Assembly (NCBI RefSeq): GCF_003324165.1
Contig: NW_025407836.1
Span: 62,001-126,000, forward strand
Source of the DNA: Naegleria lovaniensis
Taxonomy: Eukaryota > Heterolobosea > Eutetramitea > Acrasida > Naegleriidae
Length of the DNA: 64,000 nt
Direction: 5' to 3'
Shown: positions 9,001 to 19,635 of the stretch, in pieces
Layout of the letters: every line of letters begins with the position of its first letter
Position numbering within the stretch: position 1 is the first letter of the stretch
Program-made: the position numbers and the translations under genes
Notes under the pieces: generated by a model
The model's database searches: none
Seen by the model: the letters and a program-made list of their open reading frames with translations, nothing else
What the model was told of the DNA's origin: nothing

Positions 9001-11208
9001 ATGTCGTTGCTTGATGAGTTTTTTGCGGATGTGGCCGATTCCTCGGATACTGCTCCATCGGTTTCATCCACCACGACCAATGCATCATCGGCTTCAGTGA
9101 GTGGAGCAGGAGCTTTCCCAACAGGATCAAGAATTTTTAATCACCCTACTACAACAACAACAACAAGTATGGGCGGAGCAGCACTTGTTCTCGGATCATC
9201 TTCGTTGTTGCAACATCCACCACCTCCAACACCTACCTCGGCATTATCATCTTCTTCTGCAAACAGCATGATATTTCATCCACAACTACATCAGGGTCAT
9301 TCACAATTATCCATGATGCTTGATGATGATGGTGCTTCCACAACCACAGATGAAGCCTCAAGCTCGGGAGCACCTCTTCATTTGAACAGTTTAAATCAAA
9401 ATTCTCAGAATAGATTCCATCAAGATCATGATGCCCTCTCAACGACTTCATCCATGAGCACTTTCTCGTCGGGATCACACAGCCATTTTGTTCCTGACAT
9501 TACAGCAGCAAGTAGCAGTGCTACTGGAACGACGACACCATCAATATCCAACCTTCACGTTTTATCTTTAAAAAATACAATTCCAACAATTCCACCACCC
9601 ATAACGAGCTTTTCTGCACTGTTACAGGACGCAACTTTCAATCGTCACATGTTCAAAATTAAAGAATTTACAAAAACGGAAGGAAAAATTTTGAAAACAG
9701 GAGCTTCGTTACAGGAGGATGAGGAATATCCATATATTTTAGCTAGCAATTCATACATTCTTTCCATAGATCAAGAAATTGATAGTTTATTTATTCAGTT
9801 GAAAGGATTTTATGCTGAAAAGTTTAAAGATTTGGAAAATAATGTGACAGATCCTGTAAATTATGTACAAACAGTTTTAAGAATTGGAAATGGAGTGCCA
9901 TTGGTAGCTCCAAGAGGAACAAGCTCTACCTTTTCTGATATTGACTTGAGCGATTTATTACCACCCTCCACAATCATGATTTTAAAAGTTACAGCTGCCA
10001 ACGAAGGAACTTTTACTGTTTCTCTCAGTGAAGATAAGTGGAAAAAAATTGAACAATTATGTAGAGACATTTTGCAACTGGATGAATCTAAAGAGAACAT
10101 TTTGGACTATGTTTCCATGAGAATGGCATACGTAGCTCCAAATTTGAGCGCTCTTGTAGGCACAAGAATTGCAGCGCAACTCATTGGAGCAGCAGGAGGT
10201 ATTTTATCCCTGTCACAAACATCAGCCGATGTTCTCCAATGTCTAGGACGAGATAAGAAGAAACTTGAGGGCTTATCATCGAACACATTCATGAGCATGT
10301 TACCAAAACGAAAGGCTAACCTTGTTGGAGATTCTCAAGACTTACCCACTCAACTAATTTCATATAATGCAAGTGACTTTTCTCACATGCGACACACTGG
10401 CTTTGTAGGTTTGTGCGATTTAGTAATGGAGCATACACCTCCACGTGAAAAATTACGAAAGAAAGTTTCGCGAGTAGTGGCTACAAAATGTGCTCTAGCA
10501 GCTCGAATCGATAGCTGTAACTCCGCAAAAGATGGATCTGAAGGACACAAACTCAGAGAAGATGTTCTTGCCTTTATCAAAAAACTCATGGAACCACCAA
10601 AGAGAAAAGAAGACAAGCCACTACCAGCACCAGATGCCATCAAGAAGACCAACAGAGGAGGTAAAAAATCAGCCATAGAAAAGGAGTTGTCACGAACTTC
10701 AGAACTTCGAAAGAAATATGAAAGATTGGAATTTGGTACTGAGGGAACTGATGACTCTTACATTGGTGACGGCTCAGGTACCATGCTCATGAAAGAAGGA
10801 GCCAAAGGACTCGGTCAATCCCTTCGATTGAAGAGTGCCATTCTCTCTGCCGGTAAAAAATATGAAAGTAGGAATAGAAAGAAGCAAACGAGCAAGACAC
10901 CTCTGGGTACCTCTTCAAGTGCTGCTGGTGCTTCAGTTTCAGAGTCTGCAGCATACTTTGATGGTATTAGTACATTGTCGAGCACTTCGATATTTAAAAG
11001 TGGTACTGCAACGCAAATTATTAGAACTGGTACAGCCACATCTATGGCAATCAATGATAAAAACGAAATGGAGCTTCTGAATCCAAGTCTCATCGAGGAA
11101 GAAAAGAAGAAGCATGAGAAAAAGAAGACAAGCTATTTTTCAGCAGAGACAAAATTCAAAAAGATGGACACTTCAATGGCTCCACCAACGGTTGCAAAAA
11201 AGAAGTAA
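9001..11208 (+). CDS. PRPF31: U4/U6 snRNP protein Prp31 (NOP-domain splicing factor)
   Basis: 735 residues against about 500 in human PRPF31. The surplus is a low-complexity N-terminal region (about residues 15-205) rich in Ser, Thr, His and Pro. The conserved part starts near residue 215. The NOP core (about 365-480) shows RMAYVAPNLSALVGTRIAAQLIGAAGG and LQCLGRDKK, followed by HTGFVGLCDLV and the basic region KLRKKVSRVVATKCALAARID that contacts U4 snRNA and the 15.5K protein. The C-terminal Prp31-type region includes LRKKYERLEFG. The protein bridges U4/U6 and U5 in the tri-snRNP in the nucleus. Single exon. Confidence 0.95.
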   Translation: MSLLDEFFADVADSSDTAPSVSSTTTNASSASVSGAGAFPTGSRIFNHPTTTTTTSMGGAALVLGSSSLLQHPPPPTPTSALSSSSANSMIFHPQLHQGHSQLSMMLDDDGASTTTDEASSSGAPLHLNSLNQNSQNRFHQDHDALSTTSSMSTFSSGSHSHFVPDITAASSSATGTTTPSISNLHVLSLKNTIPTIPPPITSFSALLQDATFNRHMFKIKEFTKTEGKILKTGASLQEDEEYPYILASNSYILSIDQEIDSLFIQLKGFYAEKFKDLENNVTDPVNYVQTVLRIGNGVPLVAPRGTSSTFSDIDLSDLLPPSTIMILKVTAANEGTFTVSLSEDKWKKIEQLCRDILQLDESKENILDYVSMRMAYVAPNLSALVGTRIAAQLIGAAGGILSLSQTSADVLQCLGRDKKKLEGLSSNTFMSMLPKRKANLVGDSQDLPTQLISYNASDFSHMRHTGFVGLCDLVMEHTPPREKLRKKVSRVVATKCALAARIDSCNSAKDGSEGHKLREDVLAFIKKLMEPPKRKEDKPLPAPDAIKKTNRGGKKSAIEKELSRTSELRKKYERLEFGTEGTDDSYIGDGSGTMLMKEGAKGLGQSLRLKSAILSAGKKYESRNRKKQTSKTPLGTSSSAAGASVSESAAYFDGISTLSSTSIFKSGTATQIIRTGTATSMAINDKNEMELLNPSLIEEEKKKHEKKKTSYFSAETKFKKMDTSMAPPTVAKKK

Positions 11209-11311
11209 AACCTGGTCACTAAAATTGACCGGAATGTTATTTTCATTGAAATAACACAAATGTGTGAACTGACCTTCGTTGAATATATGTGTCACTTTAT
11301 TGAGCTCTGCA

Positions 11312-12764
11312 TCAATTCGAATGTCGTCGTTGTTCTTTTTGGTCTTCATCAATTCGATCCTTAATAATTTTCTCGGAAAGTCTACTGATGGAACTGCAAT
11401 ACTTTTTCATGTCATTGTGCAGTTCAAGAGCTTTGAGCTGTCCTTTTTGAATATTCTCCAACTTGTAGGGCCCGTATTGAATTCGAATGATCCTACTCAC
11501 GGGATAATGTAAATGTTGGAAAATCTTTCTAATTTCTCTATTTTTTCCTTCATGTAAAACTACCTTGATCCAACTCGATTTTTCTCCCTCTCTGTGAATA
11601 GTCGCATCCATTCCTGCGTAGTGAACTCCTTCAATGCTAGATCCTTTTCGAAGTGAATCTAACATGGATTGAGTCACTTTGCCATGAATTTTGATCAAAT
11701 AATGTCGTTGTAGACCTGTTTGAGGGAGTTCTAAGTGACGTGCAAGCTGTCCATCATTGGTTAATAATAAAAGTCCTTCAGAATTATAGTCCAGTCGTCC
11801 CACTGATATTAAATGTCCAAATCCAAGTCGTTCAAGTCTTTGATATAATGTTTCGCGATTTCCTTGATTGTCAACTCGACTACATAAAACTTCTCGTGGC
11901 TTGTGATAGGCATAAATTTTCACATGACTCAATACTTTATCGTTATTAATCTAAATGGTGTCATTTCAAAGTAATAAATGGTTAAATAAGTCATTATCAT
12001 TCATTCAAAAGAAGTAATAAAATCAATAATTACATCAATAGTTCAATAATTAAATAATTAAATAATTCAACAATTAAATAATAAATACTCATTCCACCTA
12101 CTTTTTCACCTCTAACCGTAACACTATCAAAAAACGGATTAATTTTACAACCTGTCTCTGTAACAACCTCTCCATTCACTTTTACAACTCCTTCTTTAAT
12201 CAATTCCACTCCTTGTTGCTTGGAACACACTCCCATTCTCGATAAATATTTTGAAACTCGTTCGGAACAAGCTCTTTTTTCCTTCTCTACTTGATTCAAT
12301 ACGGGAGGTAAATGACCAAGTTCTTTAAATATTTTTTGTCTGGTGGAGGTTACGGGAAGAGTTCTACATCATGAAAATGATAAAAAAAAGATTAAAAAGG
12401 AAGAAATTTGATGAATCATTCATCTCATCATCACGATGAGAAATATTATTATGAATACTTACAATACAAAAGAATCATGTTCCGATAGGGAAGGTTGTAC
12501 GGAGGATGGTAATTGGGAAGGAATATCATCATTCAATTCATCATCATCATGTTCATCGTTGTTCTTGCGATTGGGTCGTTTGGAAACGACAACGGTTGCA
12601 TAGGAATGATGGGGTTGATGAGAGAAGAACGTTTTTCTAGTACATAAAAGAAACGAAGGATGATGTTGATGAAACCATGCAGTGGTTGATGATGATCCGA
12701 AGAATGAAGAAGAACATGAAAGTCTTCCGAAAAGAGAAGTTCGGAATGGAAGAATGTTCAACAT
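11312..12764 (-). CDS. RsuA/RluB-type pseudouridine synthase, probably organellar
   Basis: Three exons: 12764-12463, 12363-12102 and 11950-11312, joined in frame through GTAAGT and GTAGGT donors, 400 residues. Exon 1 encodes a basic, Ser/Phe-rich leader (no acids in the first 60 residues, RTSLFGRLSCSSS) that looks like a mitochondrial targeting sequence. Exon 2 holds an S4 RNA-binding domain (RVSKYLSRMGVCSKQQG, VKVNGEVV). Exon 3 has the catalytic GRLDYNSEGLLLLTNDG motif with its Asp, and later the KNREIRKIF and VSRIIRIQYGP motifs of the family. It would isomerise uridine to pseudouridine in rRNA, most likely mitochondrial. The introns are rich in AATTAAT repeats. Confidence 0.9.
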
Positions 12765-12949
12765 TTTTTTTTTGGAGAAAAATTCAAATAATTGTTTAAA
12801 TTAATTATTTACAACATTAATTTCTATGCTATTTCTATACTATTGAATCAAAGAGAAAAGACGTATTGTCCATGATGCCTAATTGGAGGGAATATTGGTT
12901 AATTTTAACAGTTAACATTACAAAAAGTGTCAAATATTATCTTTGACAT

Positions 12950-13903
12950 TTAAAATCCTGATTCAATTAAATAATCAGCAAATTTATCCAACGTTTTTCG
13001 AACAGTTCCAAATTGTTGCTGAACGGTCATGTCTTCATGTTGAAAATGGAGTGCTGATAAATTCACCATTCCTGTCAAGATACATTTCAAAGTTGTCACA
13101 CAATAGAATACATGTGTCGGAGGAATTAAGAACTTGGCATGTTCAACATCGAAGACCTTTGCTAATGGAAGGGAAGCCGTCGAAGTATCATCTCCAAAGT
13201 TCCAAGAAGCTAACAGGGCACTATATTGATCGATTTGAATAATTCTGAAAAATTGGTTTCCACAAAAATTAATTTCTAATCCAATATTCGTATTGTTATT
13301 TGAAAAACTATTGGAAACACTATTATTTGAAGAAGAATTGGATGAAGCAGATGCTCCTGCTGCTCCTCCACTTTGTGAAAAAATTCCTTTTTTAGAAAAA
13401 ACGAGAGAGTTCAATATGTCATGCTCATTCAAATTGGAATGATTCGATCCTCCTGTATGATTATTACTTGTAGCTTGTTGATGACTATTGTTATGAATAT
13501 CGTATTGTATCAGAACAGAATCGGAATTGGAATGATGTAACGGAGATTCAAAATGTGATTTTTTCACACCATTCAACGTTGTAGATTTCATTCGATTTTC
13601 TAATTTTCGTTCTCGTTCTTCCTCTAAATACGATAACAACGTTTTGATTTGATTTTTCGAAATGTCAATTCCTGAAGATTGCGCCCATTTTGTTCCATTG
13701 AGACCATGAATGGCTCCATGTGAAAAATATCGGGATTTTACAATGTTGCTGTTGATGGGAGTGGAGAATGACAGTTATGACAACACGTTCGATCATTCAT
13801 TCATCATTAATAAAAAATTAAATTTTGTTAAAATTGGAATTATTGTATTTTGAATAATGATAAGTACATACTTGTCAATGTAGTGTTGCCAATGAGAAGC
13901 CAT
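12950..13903 (-). CDS. Profilin with a large low-complexity insertion
   Basis: Two exons, 13903-13872 and 13748-12950 (GTATGT donor, CAG acceptor), 276 residues, about twice the normal 125-130. The first 50 residues are canonical: MASHWQHYIDNN, AAIHG-like SHGAIHGLNGTKWAQSSG and the helix KNQIKTLLSYL. Residues about 55-165 are a Ser/Asn/His-rich insert. The second half of the fold resumes with GLEINFCGNQFFRIIQ and ends with the canonical helix KTLDKFADYLIESGF. Profilins bind actin monomers, poly-proline and phosphoinositides. The insert falls between the N-terminal helix and the central sheet. A further loop (residues 190-205) is also longer than usual. Splicing is inferred from sequence only. 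Confidence 0.88.
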
Positions 13904-14188
13904 GATGATAATGTTAGAAGAATGCCAATGATGAATGTTTCCGAGAGGTTTCCAAGCGCTCGAGTTCACAGCAACAATTATTTTTTTGATCACTGACAGC
14001 CAACAACCTGTTGTCAAACTCAATCATGGTCGATACGATAATTCAATCTCACTCAATCTTTACTACAACTGTAGCAAAAAGTACATGTCTCTGCAATTGG
14101 ACCTTGTTTCATTACCTCCAAAAAAATTACAATTTAATCCATGACATTGATGTCTTTTTTATTTCTTTAAATTTTAATTAAAAAAAAA

Positions 14189-15631
14189 ATGTCATTACGA
14201 TCGAGCGGTGGCGCGAATCAACATCATCATGACCAACAGCACCAAGACCACCACGTCACTGACTCGAAGCCATCAGTGCGTTTAGAACGCTTCTTCTCTT
14301 CGAACAATATTTCGATCGATCGACGTGAATCGAACCATGATGTTTCTTCTTGTCGTTGTAACAACACCAACAACAACAATCATTCGAACCATACTAGTGA
14401 GCCATTGTACCATCAATCTCAAGTACTTGGTCTTTCAACCGATCGACGACGACGACGACTACCACCACGAGGAGATTTCAGAAATTCCAATTCGGAACAA
14501 CCCAATGCATTGAATTCTTTTCGCATCAACACAATGATGAAAATGAATGAAACAGATTCGACACGTCCATTCACCCTCTTTTCGAGAAGCCTATCATGGT
14601 CCATCAAACGAGCATTAACCTCTCCATCATTGTGTATTCCGCGTTTGCCACCAAAACAACAACAACCATGGATTTGGAGGATCTTGATGAATTTTTCATG
14701 TCAATTTCTCTTCTTGATTCTTGTATTGTTGATGATTTCTCAACATGATGGTCCCAGTACCGTTCTCGCTGCTTCATCAACTCCTACATACAGTATTTCT
14801 CGATTTCACAGTGAACTCAAATTGACCGATTCGAATCAATGCATGGTCGAAGTCAATGAAATTGTCACCTATTTATTTGCTACTCCTACACGAAAAATTT
14901 CTCGATACATTCCTACCAATTTACCGTATGGCTATGCGAGAATGATTGGAGAAATTCATGTCACTTCCATGTCTAATCAAGTTAAAATATCTGATATTTT
15001 GTATTTGAAATCAGGAGATGGTATGAAACAAATTTTCGTTTCGTTCGAAAATCCAACTTCGGAGACCACACAAGTGACTTTACAATACAAGTACATGATC
15101 AATGGACCTCTTTTTGTGAGTCACAACGTGTCAAGAGTTGCTTGGTCGATCGGATACGAAGAAGCACAAAGTATTAATAATATTGAAATTTCTGTGAAAT
15201 TCCCTACGAACATGTTCTCCAAGATTGCTTCGACTCTCAAAGGATTTAAAGTGAAACAAGATGGACCTGAAACTACAGCCACCTTCCCAACAAGTTCGAT
15301 TACAAGTCCTGCTGGATCCTATCGACCCATGTTCACTGCCAATAATTTATTATTTGACACTTGTCAAACGTATTGGTATACCAATCGACCATTTCTAACA
15401 ATTTTTGGGTTTTATGGCATTACATTGGCCATTATGTTTGTGTGTTTGGCAGTGAAAATTATTCATGACAATATTGAAAGTTATAAATTAGAAAAGGCTA
15501 TGGAACGAGAACGTCATTCGAGATATGCTCGTCACCAATTACATGAAGTGTCATATGATTCAAATTCAGACCATGAAGAGAATCATACGTTTTTGACTCG
15601 AGAAAAGAAACATGCATTTGATAATTTGTAA
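14189..15631 (+). CDS. Membrane protein with DUF2207-like ectodomain
   Basis: 480 residues; ATG follows a nine-A tract. The first 150 residues are low-complexity (His-, Asn-, Arg-rich). A signal-anchor segment (about 168-195, LFLILVLLMI) is followed by a beta-rich ectodomain of about 200 residues, and a second hydrophobic segment (about 402-425) precedes a charged cytoplasmic tail. The ectodomain reads like the N-terminal DUF2207 domain: a ELKLTDSNQCMVEVNEIVTY-type strand pair, then SRYIP, then repeated strands and a WSIGYEEAQSINNIEISVKFP segment. No enzymatic motif is visible. Function unknown; domain call by pattern only. Confidence 0.6.
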   Translation: MSLRSSGGANQHHHDQQHQDHHVTDSKPSVRLERFFSSNNISIDRRESNHDVSSCRCNNTNNNNHSNHTSEPLYHQSQVLGLSTDRRRRRLPPRGDFRNSNSEQPNALNSFRINTMMKMNETDSTRPFTLFSRSLSWSIKRALTSPSLCIPRLPPKQQQPWIWRILMNFSCQFLFLILVLLMISQHDGPSTVLAASSTPTYSISRFHSELKLTDSNQCMVEVNEIVTYLFATPTRKISRYIPTNLPYGYARMIGEIHVTSMSNQVKISDILYLKSGDGMKQIFVSFENPTSETTQVTLQYKYMINGPLFVSHNVSRVAWSIGYEEAQSINNIEISVKFPTNMFSKIASTLKGFKVKQDGPETTATFPTSSITSPAGSYRPMFTANNLLFDTCQTYWYTNRPFLTIFGFYGITLAIMFVCLAVKIIHDNIESYKLEKAMERERHSRYARHQLHEVSYDSNSDHEENHTFLTREKKHAFDNL

Positions 15632-16146
15632 ATATATTGCTGAAAATGAGATACGATTCATGAATGTGTTGGAGAGTTGGTACCAAAGAGGAGAATGTAA
15701 TAACAATGCTTTTTGTGTGAAACAGCGAATTTGAAAGAATTATTAAAAATTATTATATAAATATTTATTCACTCCAATTTGTCAATTCATGACGACAAGG
15801 ATTTTACATCAAAAAGTCCAAAAGCAAAAGGCAAGGGTGGATTTACGCCACCAATCGCTTCTGAATGATGAGCAGACCGCGGTGTTAGAATTACACTACT
15901 TGCCTCTATTATTTTTATTGACCAGCACTAGTTGTGAAGTAATACTCTTGTGGAATTGCATTCTGGTTGTGGTTTTTGAAAAGTCAGTGTTGAAGTGTCA
16001 ATTCTGAAAATAGATCTTCAGCTACAGTGCCAAGAGACAGAAACAGTGTCAATATACAAGGAAGATCTGCCATCAAGGAGGACACAACTTCCCGCCTTTT
16101 TTCATCTCACCCGCTACATTTTTTATTAAAAAAAAAATAATGCAAC
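15632..16146. other. Intergenic, 515 bp
   Basis: Spacer between two tandem genes. A 72-codon ORF at 15789 has no protein-like features. A run of ten A (about 16129-16138) precedes the next gene. Confidence 0.4.
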
Positions 16147-17691
16147 ATGAATTCATCGCTCATGTCCTCGGTTTCAAGGCTTCACCACTCTTCGGCAGCG
16201 TCGCCCTCCTCGTCCATGATCTCTGAATCGTCAACGATTCATGACGGAGATGAAAGTGGCATGTTTTTCAAAAAAAGAATGTCATCTTCGATCCTTAATT
16301 CATCTGTTTCGAGTCAGGCATCGACAGCATCTCGATGGGAGGAAATGAATTATCTAGCAAAGGAAATCCACGATAATGCCGTTCGAAAAGGTGGTTCATC
16401 CAAAGAACGAAGCAAACGAAATTATGAGGACAATTTGCGACCCAATAACAGCTGTAGTCGAGATTCCAGTACAGTTTTCCCTTCGTCAAGTCGAAACAAG
16501 GAACATGTGTTGTCGGATACTCTTGATTCAGCTTCAAGTATTTTGCAAAAGTATATTGACAAGTATAATTGTAGAGCAACAACGGGTCACATGGATTTGG
16601 ATGACTCTCTTACGGACTTGTACAGCAGACTATCGGATGGATTTCCCAATACCACAAGTACACCTGTCTCCATTAAGAATACTCCAAACTATCTGTTAGA
16701 TTCGTCAATTTCATCCGTAGCTCCACTCAAAACAGCGTCAGCAAATCCAATGGATGATCTGTTGTCCATTTGTTCGAGGTCAACCATTACAACAAATTCA
16801 GATGAGTTGTTCAGCAAGTTGGATCATTACTCGAAAAAGTACAATGAGAAAAAAAAGGAGTCTGTGTCATCCGTTGAGGTAAAATCTAAAAAGTCATTGC
16901 TGACAAGTGACTCAATCTTTGATAGTGATAAGGAAAATTTCATTTCCAATAAGAGTTCAAAAACTAAGAAAAAATCATCAACAACTCCAACCAAACGACC
17001 TCAATCCGTTAAAGTCAGTACCTTACGGGAATCGTCAAGCGAGACGAACAAAAAGAGATCCAAAACTCCAAGCAAGTCGTCCACCTCACAAACCTCACAA
17101 CGGGTCACGTCAACTACCACTACCTCCTCCTCAACGAACAAATACACATCTGCCACAAGAAAACCTCCCGTTCCAAAATTTCCAAAATCTTCTACTCTAT
17201 CAACAACAAACCATACCAAGAAATCAACCAAAAATTCACCTCCCTCAACAATCAAATCTTCAACGAGATGTGATGACATTTCAGATATTTCGAGCCTTAG
17301 TGAGGATGAGGAGAAAATGGAGTCCAAATCTTGTCAGACAAGCATGATACAAACTGGTGTTGACACTATTGAACGACCTTCTTCAGCGAATACCATGACC
17401 ACGCTGGCAAGTATTTCCAGTAGCATTCATTCATCATCAAGTCCATTGATCGGTTCAACGAATGAAATTGCTTTTAAAATTGTGGGATCAACAGAAAATA
17501 TTGAAAAGGTGGAAGTATACTTGAAAAATTCTCAAAAACAATCCTATTTATGCTCTTCCAATGCATCGGTAACGAGCGAAAAACTTGATCCAGCATCTGA
17601 TAGCAGCTTTACCTTAAATGCATCGGAAGAAGATGTTTCGAACACTCTAAAACCTCTCAAGTCACTCTACAGTAAATATTTCACACAATAA
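16147..17691 (+). CDS. Hypothetical Ser/Thr-rich protein
   Basis: 514 residues, mostly disordered, rich in Ser, Thr and Lys. No signal peptide, membrane segment or domain recognised. Three short similar motifs occur: ILQKYIDKYN near residue 137, KLDHYSKKYN near 227 and LKSLYSKYF at the very C-terminus, possibly short linear binding motifs. Basic patches such as KSKTKKKS and KKRSKTPSKS could serve nuclear or microtubule targeting. The start at 16147 lies eight bases after the A-tract. Function unknown. Confidence 0.6.
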   Translation: MNSSLMSSVSRLHHSSAASPSSSMISESSTIHDGDESGMFFKKRMSSSILNSSVSSQASTASRWEEMNYLAKEIHDNAVRKGGSSKERSKRNYEDNLRPNNSCSRDSSTVFPSSSRNKEHVLSDTLDSASSILQKYIDKYNCRATTGHMDLDDSLTDLYSRLSDGFPNTTSTPVSIKNTPNYLLDSSISSVAPLKTASANPMDDLLSICSRSTITTNSDELFSKLDHYSKKYNEKKKESVSSVEVKSKKSLLTSDSIFDSDKENFISNKSSKTKKKSSTTPTKRPQSVKVSTLRESSSETNKKRSKTPSKSSTSQTSQRVTSTTTTSSSTNKYTSATRKPPVPKFPKSSTLSTTNHTKKSTKNSPPSTIKSSTRCDDISDISSLSEDEEKMESKSCQTSMIQTGVDTIERPSSANTMTTLASISSSIHSSSSPLIGSTNEIAFKIVGSTENIEKVEVYLKNSQKQSYLCSSNASVTSEKLDPASDSSFTLNASEEDVSNTLKPLKSLYSKYFTQ

Positions 17692-17778
17692 ATTATCTCA
17701 AACTAGTGACAGTGACAATTATATGCATGATAATATTAACCAATTAAAATCAATATAATAAAAAATAGTGTAAAACCC

Positions 17779-19155
17779 TTACCTCAATTTGATAATGACC
17801 AAGAAAGCCAAAAATACCACTACAACTGATAGGAAAATGATAATATACATGAAGCAACCACATTTTTGAGCCTTTTCTGCTGCAATCAAATTCTCATTGC
17901 CTTCAACAATGTGTTCACGCGTGATTTCAATGTTGTGGTCAATTCGATCGAGAAGAGACCCTTGTTCAATGATGAGTGCAGAGATTTGTTGAAACAACTC
18001 GTGAAGCTCGACAATGGATGCGAGTACTTCTCTGAGCTCTCGATCCCTCTGAATAATCTCTCGCTCACGTCTCACTAATTCTTCGACCTGTTCTTGTGTC
18101 ACATTCGGCTCATAATATCGCTGCTCGATGGCTTCAATTCTTTCAAGCTCCTCTTTTGAAAATTCTTCCACTGTGGCTGTGGTATGGATTTTTTGTAATT
18201 CTTTTTTCTTGGATTTGAGTTGGGTCAATTTGTCTAAGAATGATCGTTGTTCTCGCTGCAGATCGGTTGATAACTCGCTAAGTGAAGTAAAGAGTGACTT
18301 TTTGGCATTTGTGATCACAAGTCTAAATTGTTTTCTCTTTTTCTTTTTTGCTAAAAGCTCATACTTGTCAAATTGATCAATTAGTTTCTTACAGTACGTC
18401 ATGGATTGTTTCAAGTTATTTGTCAACACTTTGATTTCTTCCTCTTCGGAAGCAAAGTCCTTCTGTACCGTAAATTTAACATGCTGTTGGTGCAACTTTT
18501 TGAGATCAACAATGCCAGAAGCAATGCTTGCAAGTTTTTCTTTACAAGTTTCAAACAATTGAATCCATTCTGCATCTTCAGGATTTTGACTCTCTCCCAA
18601 CTCAACATCTCTCTGGCTTTCGTGCTCGCTTTGCAATAACGATTCAGCCTGCAAGCTTGAGTCATCAGTGAAGAAGAAATTTTCATTTTCTTCCAGTCGT
18701 TGTCGTTCTTTTTGCTTGGTCCGTAATGTGGAATATAGATTTGTCAAATTACGTTTCACAAGCGAATCACTTTGAATTTGGACCATCTCTTTATCTTCCC
18801 ACAGTGACACGTCACTCTCCGAGCTTGATTCGTATTGTACTTTGCTCTTTCCACCTCCTTTAGTTGAATATGTACTCGAAAATACACTCCGAGCAGATCT
18901 ATACAATTCATCATCACTATCTGCTTCATCTGTAAATGCAGCAGAATTAAAGCTTGTATCTAAAATACTTTTTCTCAAATCAGCGATGGATTCCTTTCCA
19001 AACTGAATAGAAGAGTTCACTGCACTTTTAAACATATCAAATCCCGATGAGGATGTTGTTGATGATTTCATCATTGAATTTTTCTGTTTGTTATTCTTTT
19101 TTCGGGAAGGTTGCGTTTGGGGGCTTGATGAGCCTCGTGATTGCTTGCCGGACAT
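17779..19155 (-). CDS. Qa-SNARE, syntaxin-16/Tlg2-like
   Basis: 458 residues; ATG is preceded by nine A. A long Ser-rich N-terminal region (1-130) leads into helical Habc-like segments (about 200-330, with KKKKRKQFRLVITNAKKSLF). The SNARE helix (about 365-430) starts at REREIIQRDRELREVLASIVELHELFQQIS, with a zero-layer Gln in the FQQIS element, and ends at ITREHIVEGNENL. A Cys pair (KCGC) and a single C-terminal membrane anchor of about 20 residues ending in KLR follow. Such t-SNAREs drive vesicle fusion at the trans-Golgi/endosome. The subfamily is inferred from length and the QEQVEEL-type linker. It is divergently arranged with the RGS/START gene. Confidence 0.82.
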   Translation of the reverse strand: MSGKQSRGSSSPQTQPSRKKNNKQKNSMMKSSTTSSSGFDMFKSAVNSSIQFGKESIADLRKSILDTSFNSAAFTDEADSDDELYRSARSVFSSTYSTKGGGKSKVQYESSSESDVSLWEDKEMVQIQSDSLVKRNLTNLYSTLRTKQKERQRLEENENFFFTDDSSLQAESLLQSEHESQRDVELGESQNPEDAEWIQLFETCKEKLASIASGIVDLKKLHQQHVKFTVQKDFASEEEEIKVLTNNLKQSMTYCKKLIDQFDKYELLAKKKKRKQFRLVITNAKKSLFTSLSELSTDLQREQRSFLDKLTQLKSKKKELQKIHTTATVEEFSKEELERIEAIEQRYYEPNVTQEQVEELVRREREIIQRDRELREVLASIVELHELFQQISALIIEQGSLLDRIDHNIEITREHIVEGNENLIAAEKAQKCGCFMYIIIFLSVVVVFLAFLVIIKLR

Positions 19156-19635
19156 TTTTTTTTGTTGTAAACTTGTTTCAAGATTTTTCTATTGTGTTTT
19201 GTAATCACTTCCATTTCAAGAAGGTGAGCAAGAATGGATGATTGAACAATGACAACATGGGCAATGCATCTCTTCAACATTCCCTTTCTCGAACACACTT
19301 CATCAATTGTTGAAAACCCATTCTCTTCAAAAATTTCACTCATTTCCTAGTAGTACTGGACTCTTGCCCCATGCAAGACATGTTTTGGTTAATTGTTTGA
19401 TTATCTCTGATGTGTACAACGTCGATGAGATATGTTAATAAAGTCCACAATCTCTCTCCAAAACAGCTCTGCCAAAAGATCCAACAGGTTGAAAAACCTT
19501 CTGTCTTCATGATGACAACAAGATATCTCTCACATAGCAACAACAATAAAACAACATCTGTCATGAACAGGAGGTTATCTCAATTTCTCTTCATTCTCGC
19601 TCACTGCTATCAATAATCTTAAAAAACGTCCAAAG
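19156..19635. other. Shared 480-bp divergent promoter region
   Basis: Lies between the 5' ends of the SNARE gene (minus) and the RGS/START-like gene (plus), so both promoters should be here. Only short shadow ORFs on each strand. No repeat or RNA gene is evident. Confidence 0.45.

Noticed and set aside
9233-11093. Minus-strand ORFs opposite PRPF31
   Set aside because: Short, without family features, and fully overlapped by a strongly conserved gene.
13793-14023. Separate minus-strand ORF of 76 codons
   Set aside because: Only its MASHWQHYID part is real; it is exon 1 of the profilin, and the remainder is intron and upstream sequence.
17760-17779. Extra 3' exon of the SNARE gene after a GTAAGG site
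   Set aside because: The possible splice would add only a stop after the same Arg; the membrane anchor already ends the protein in the usual way.
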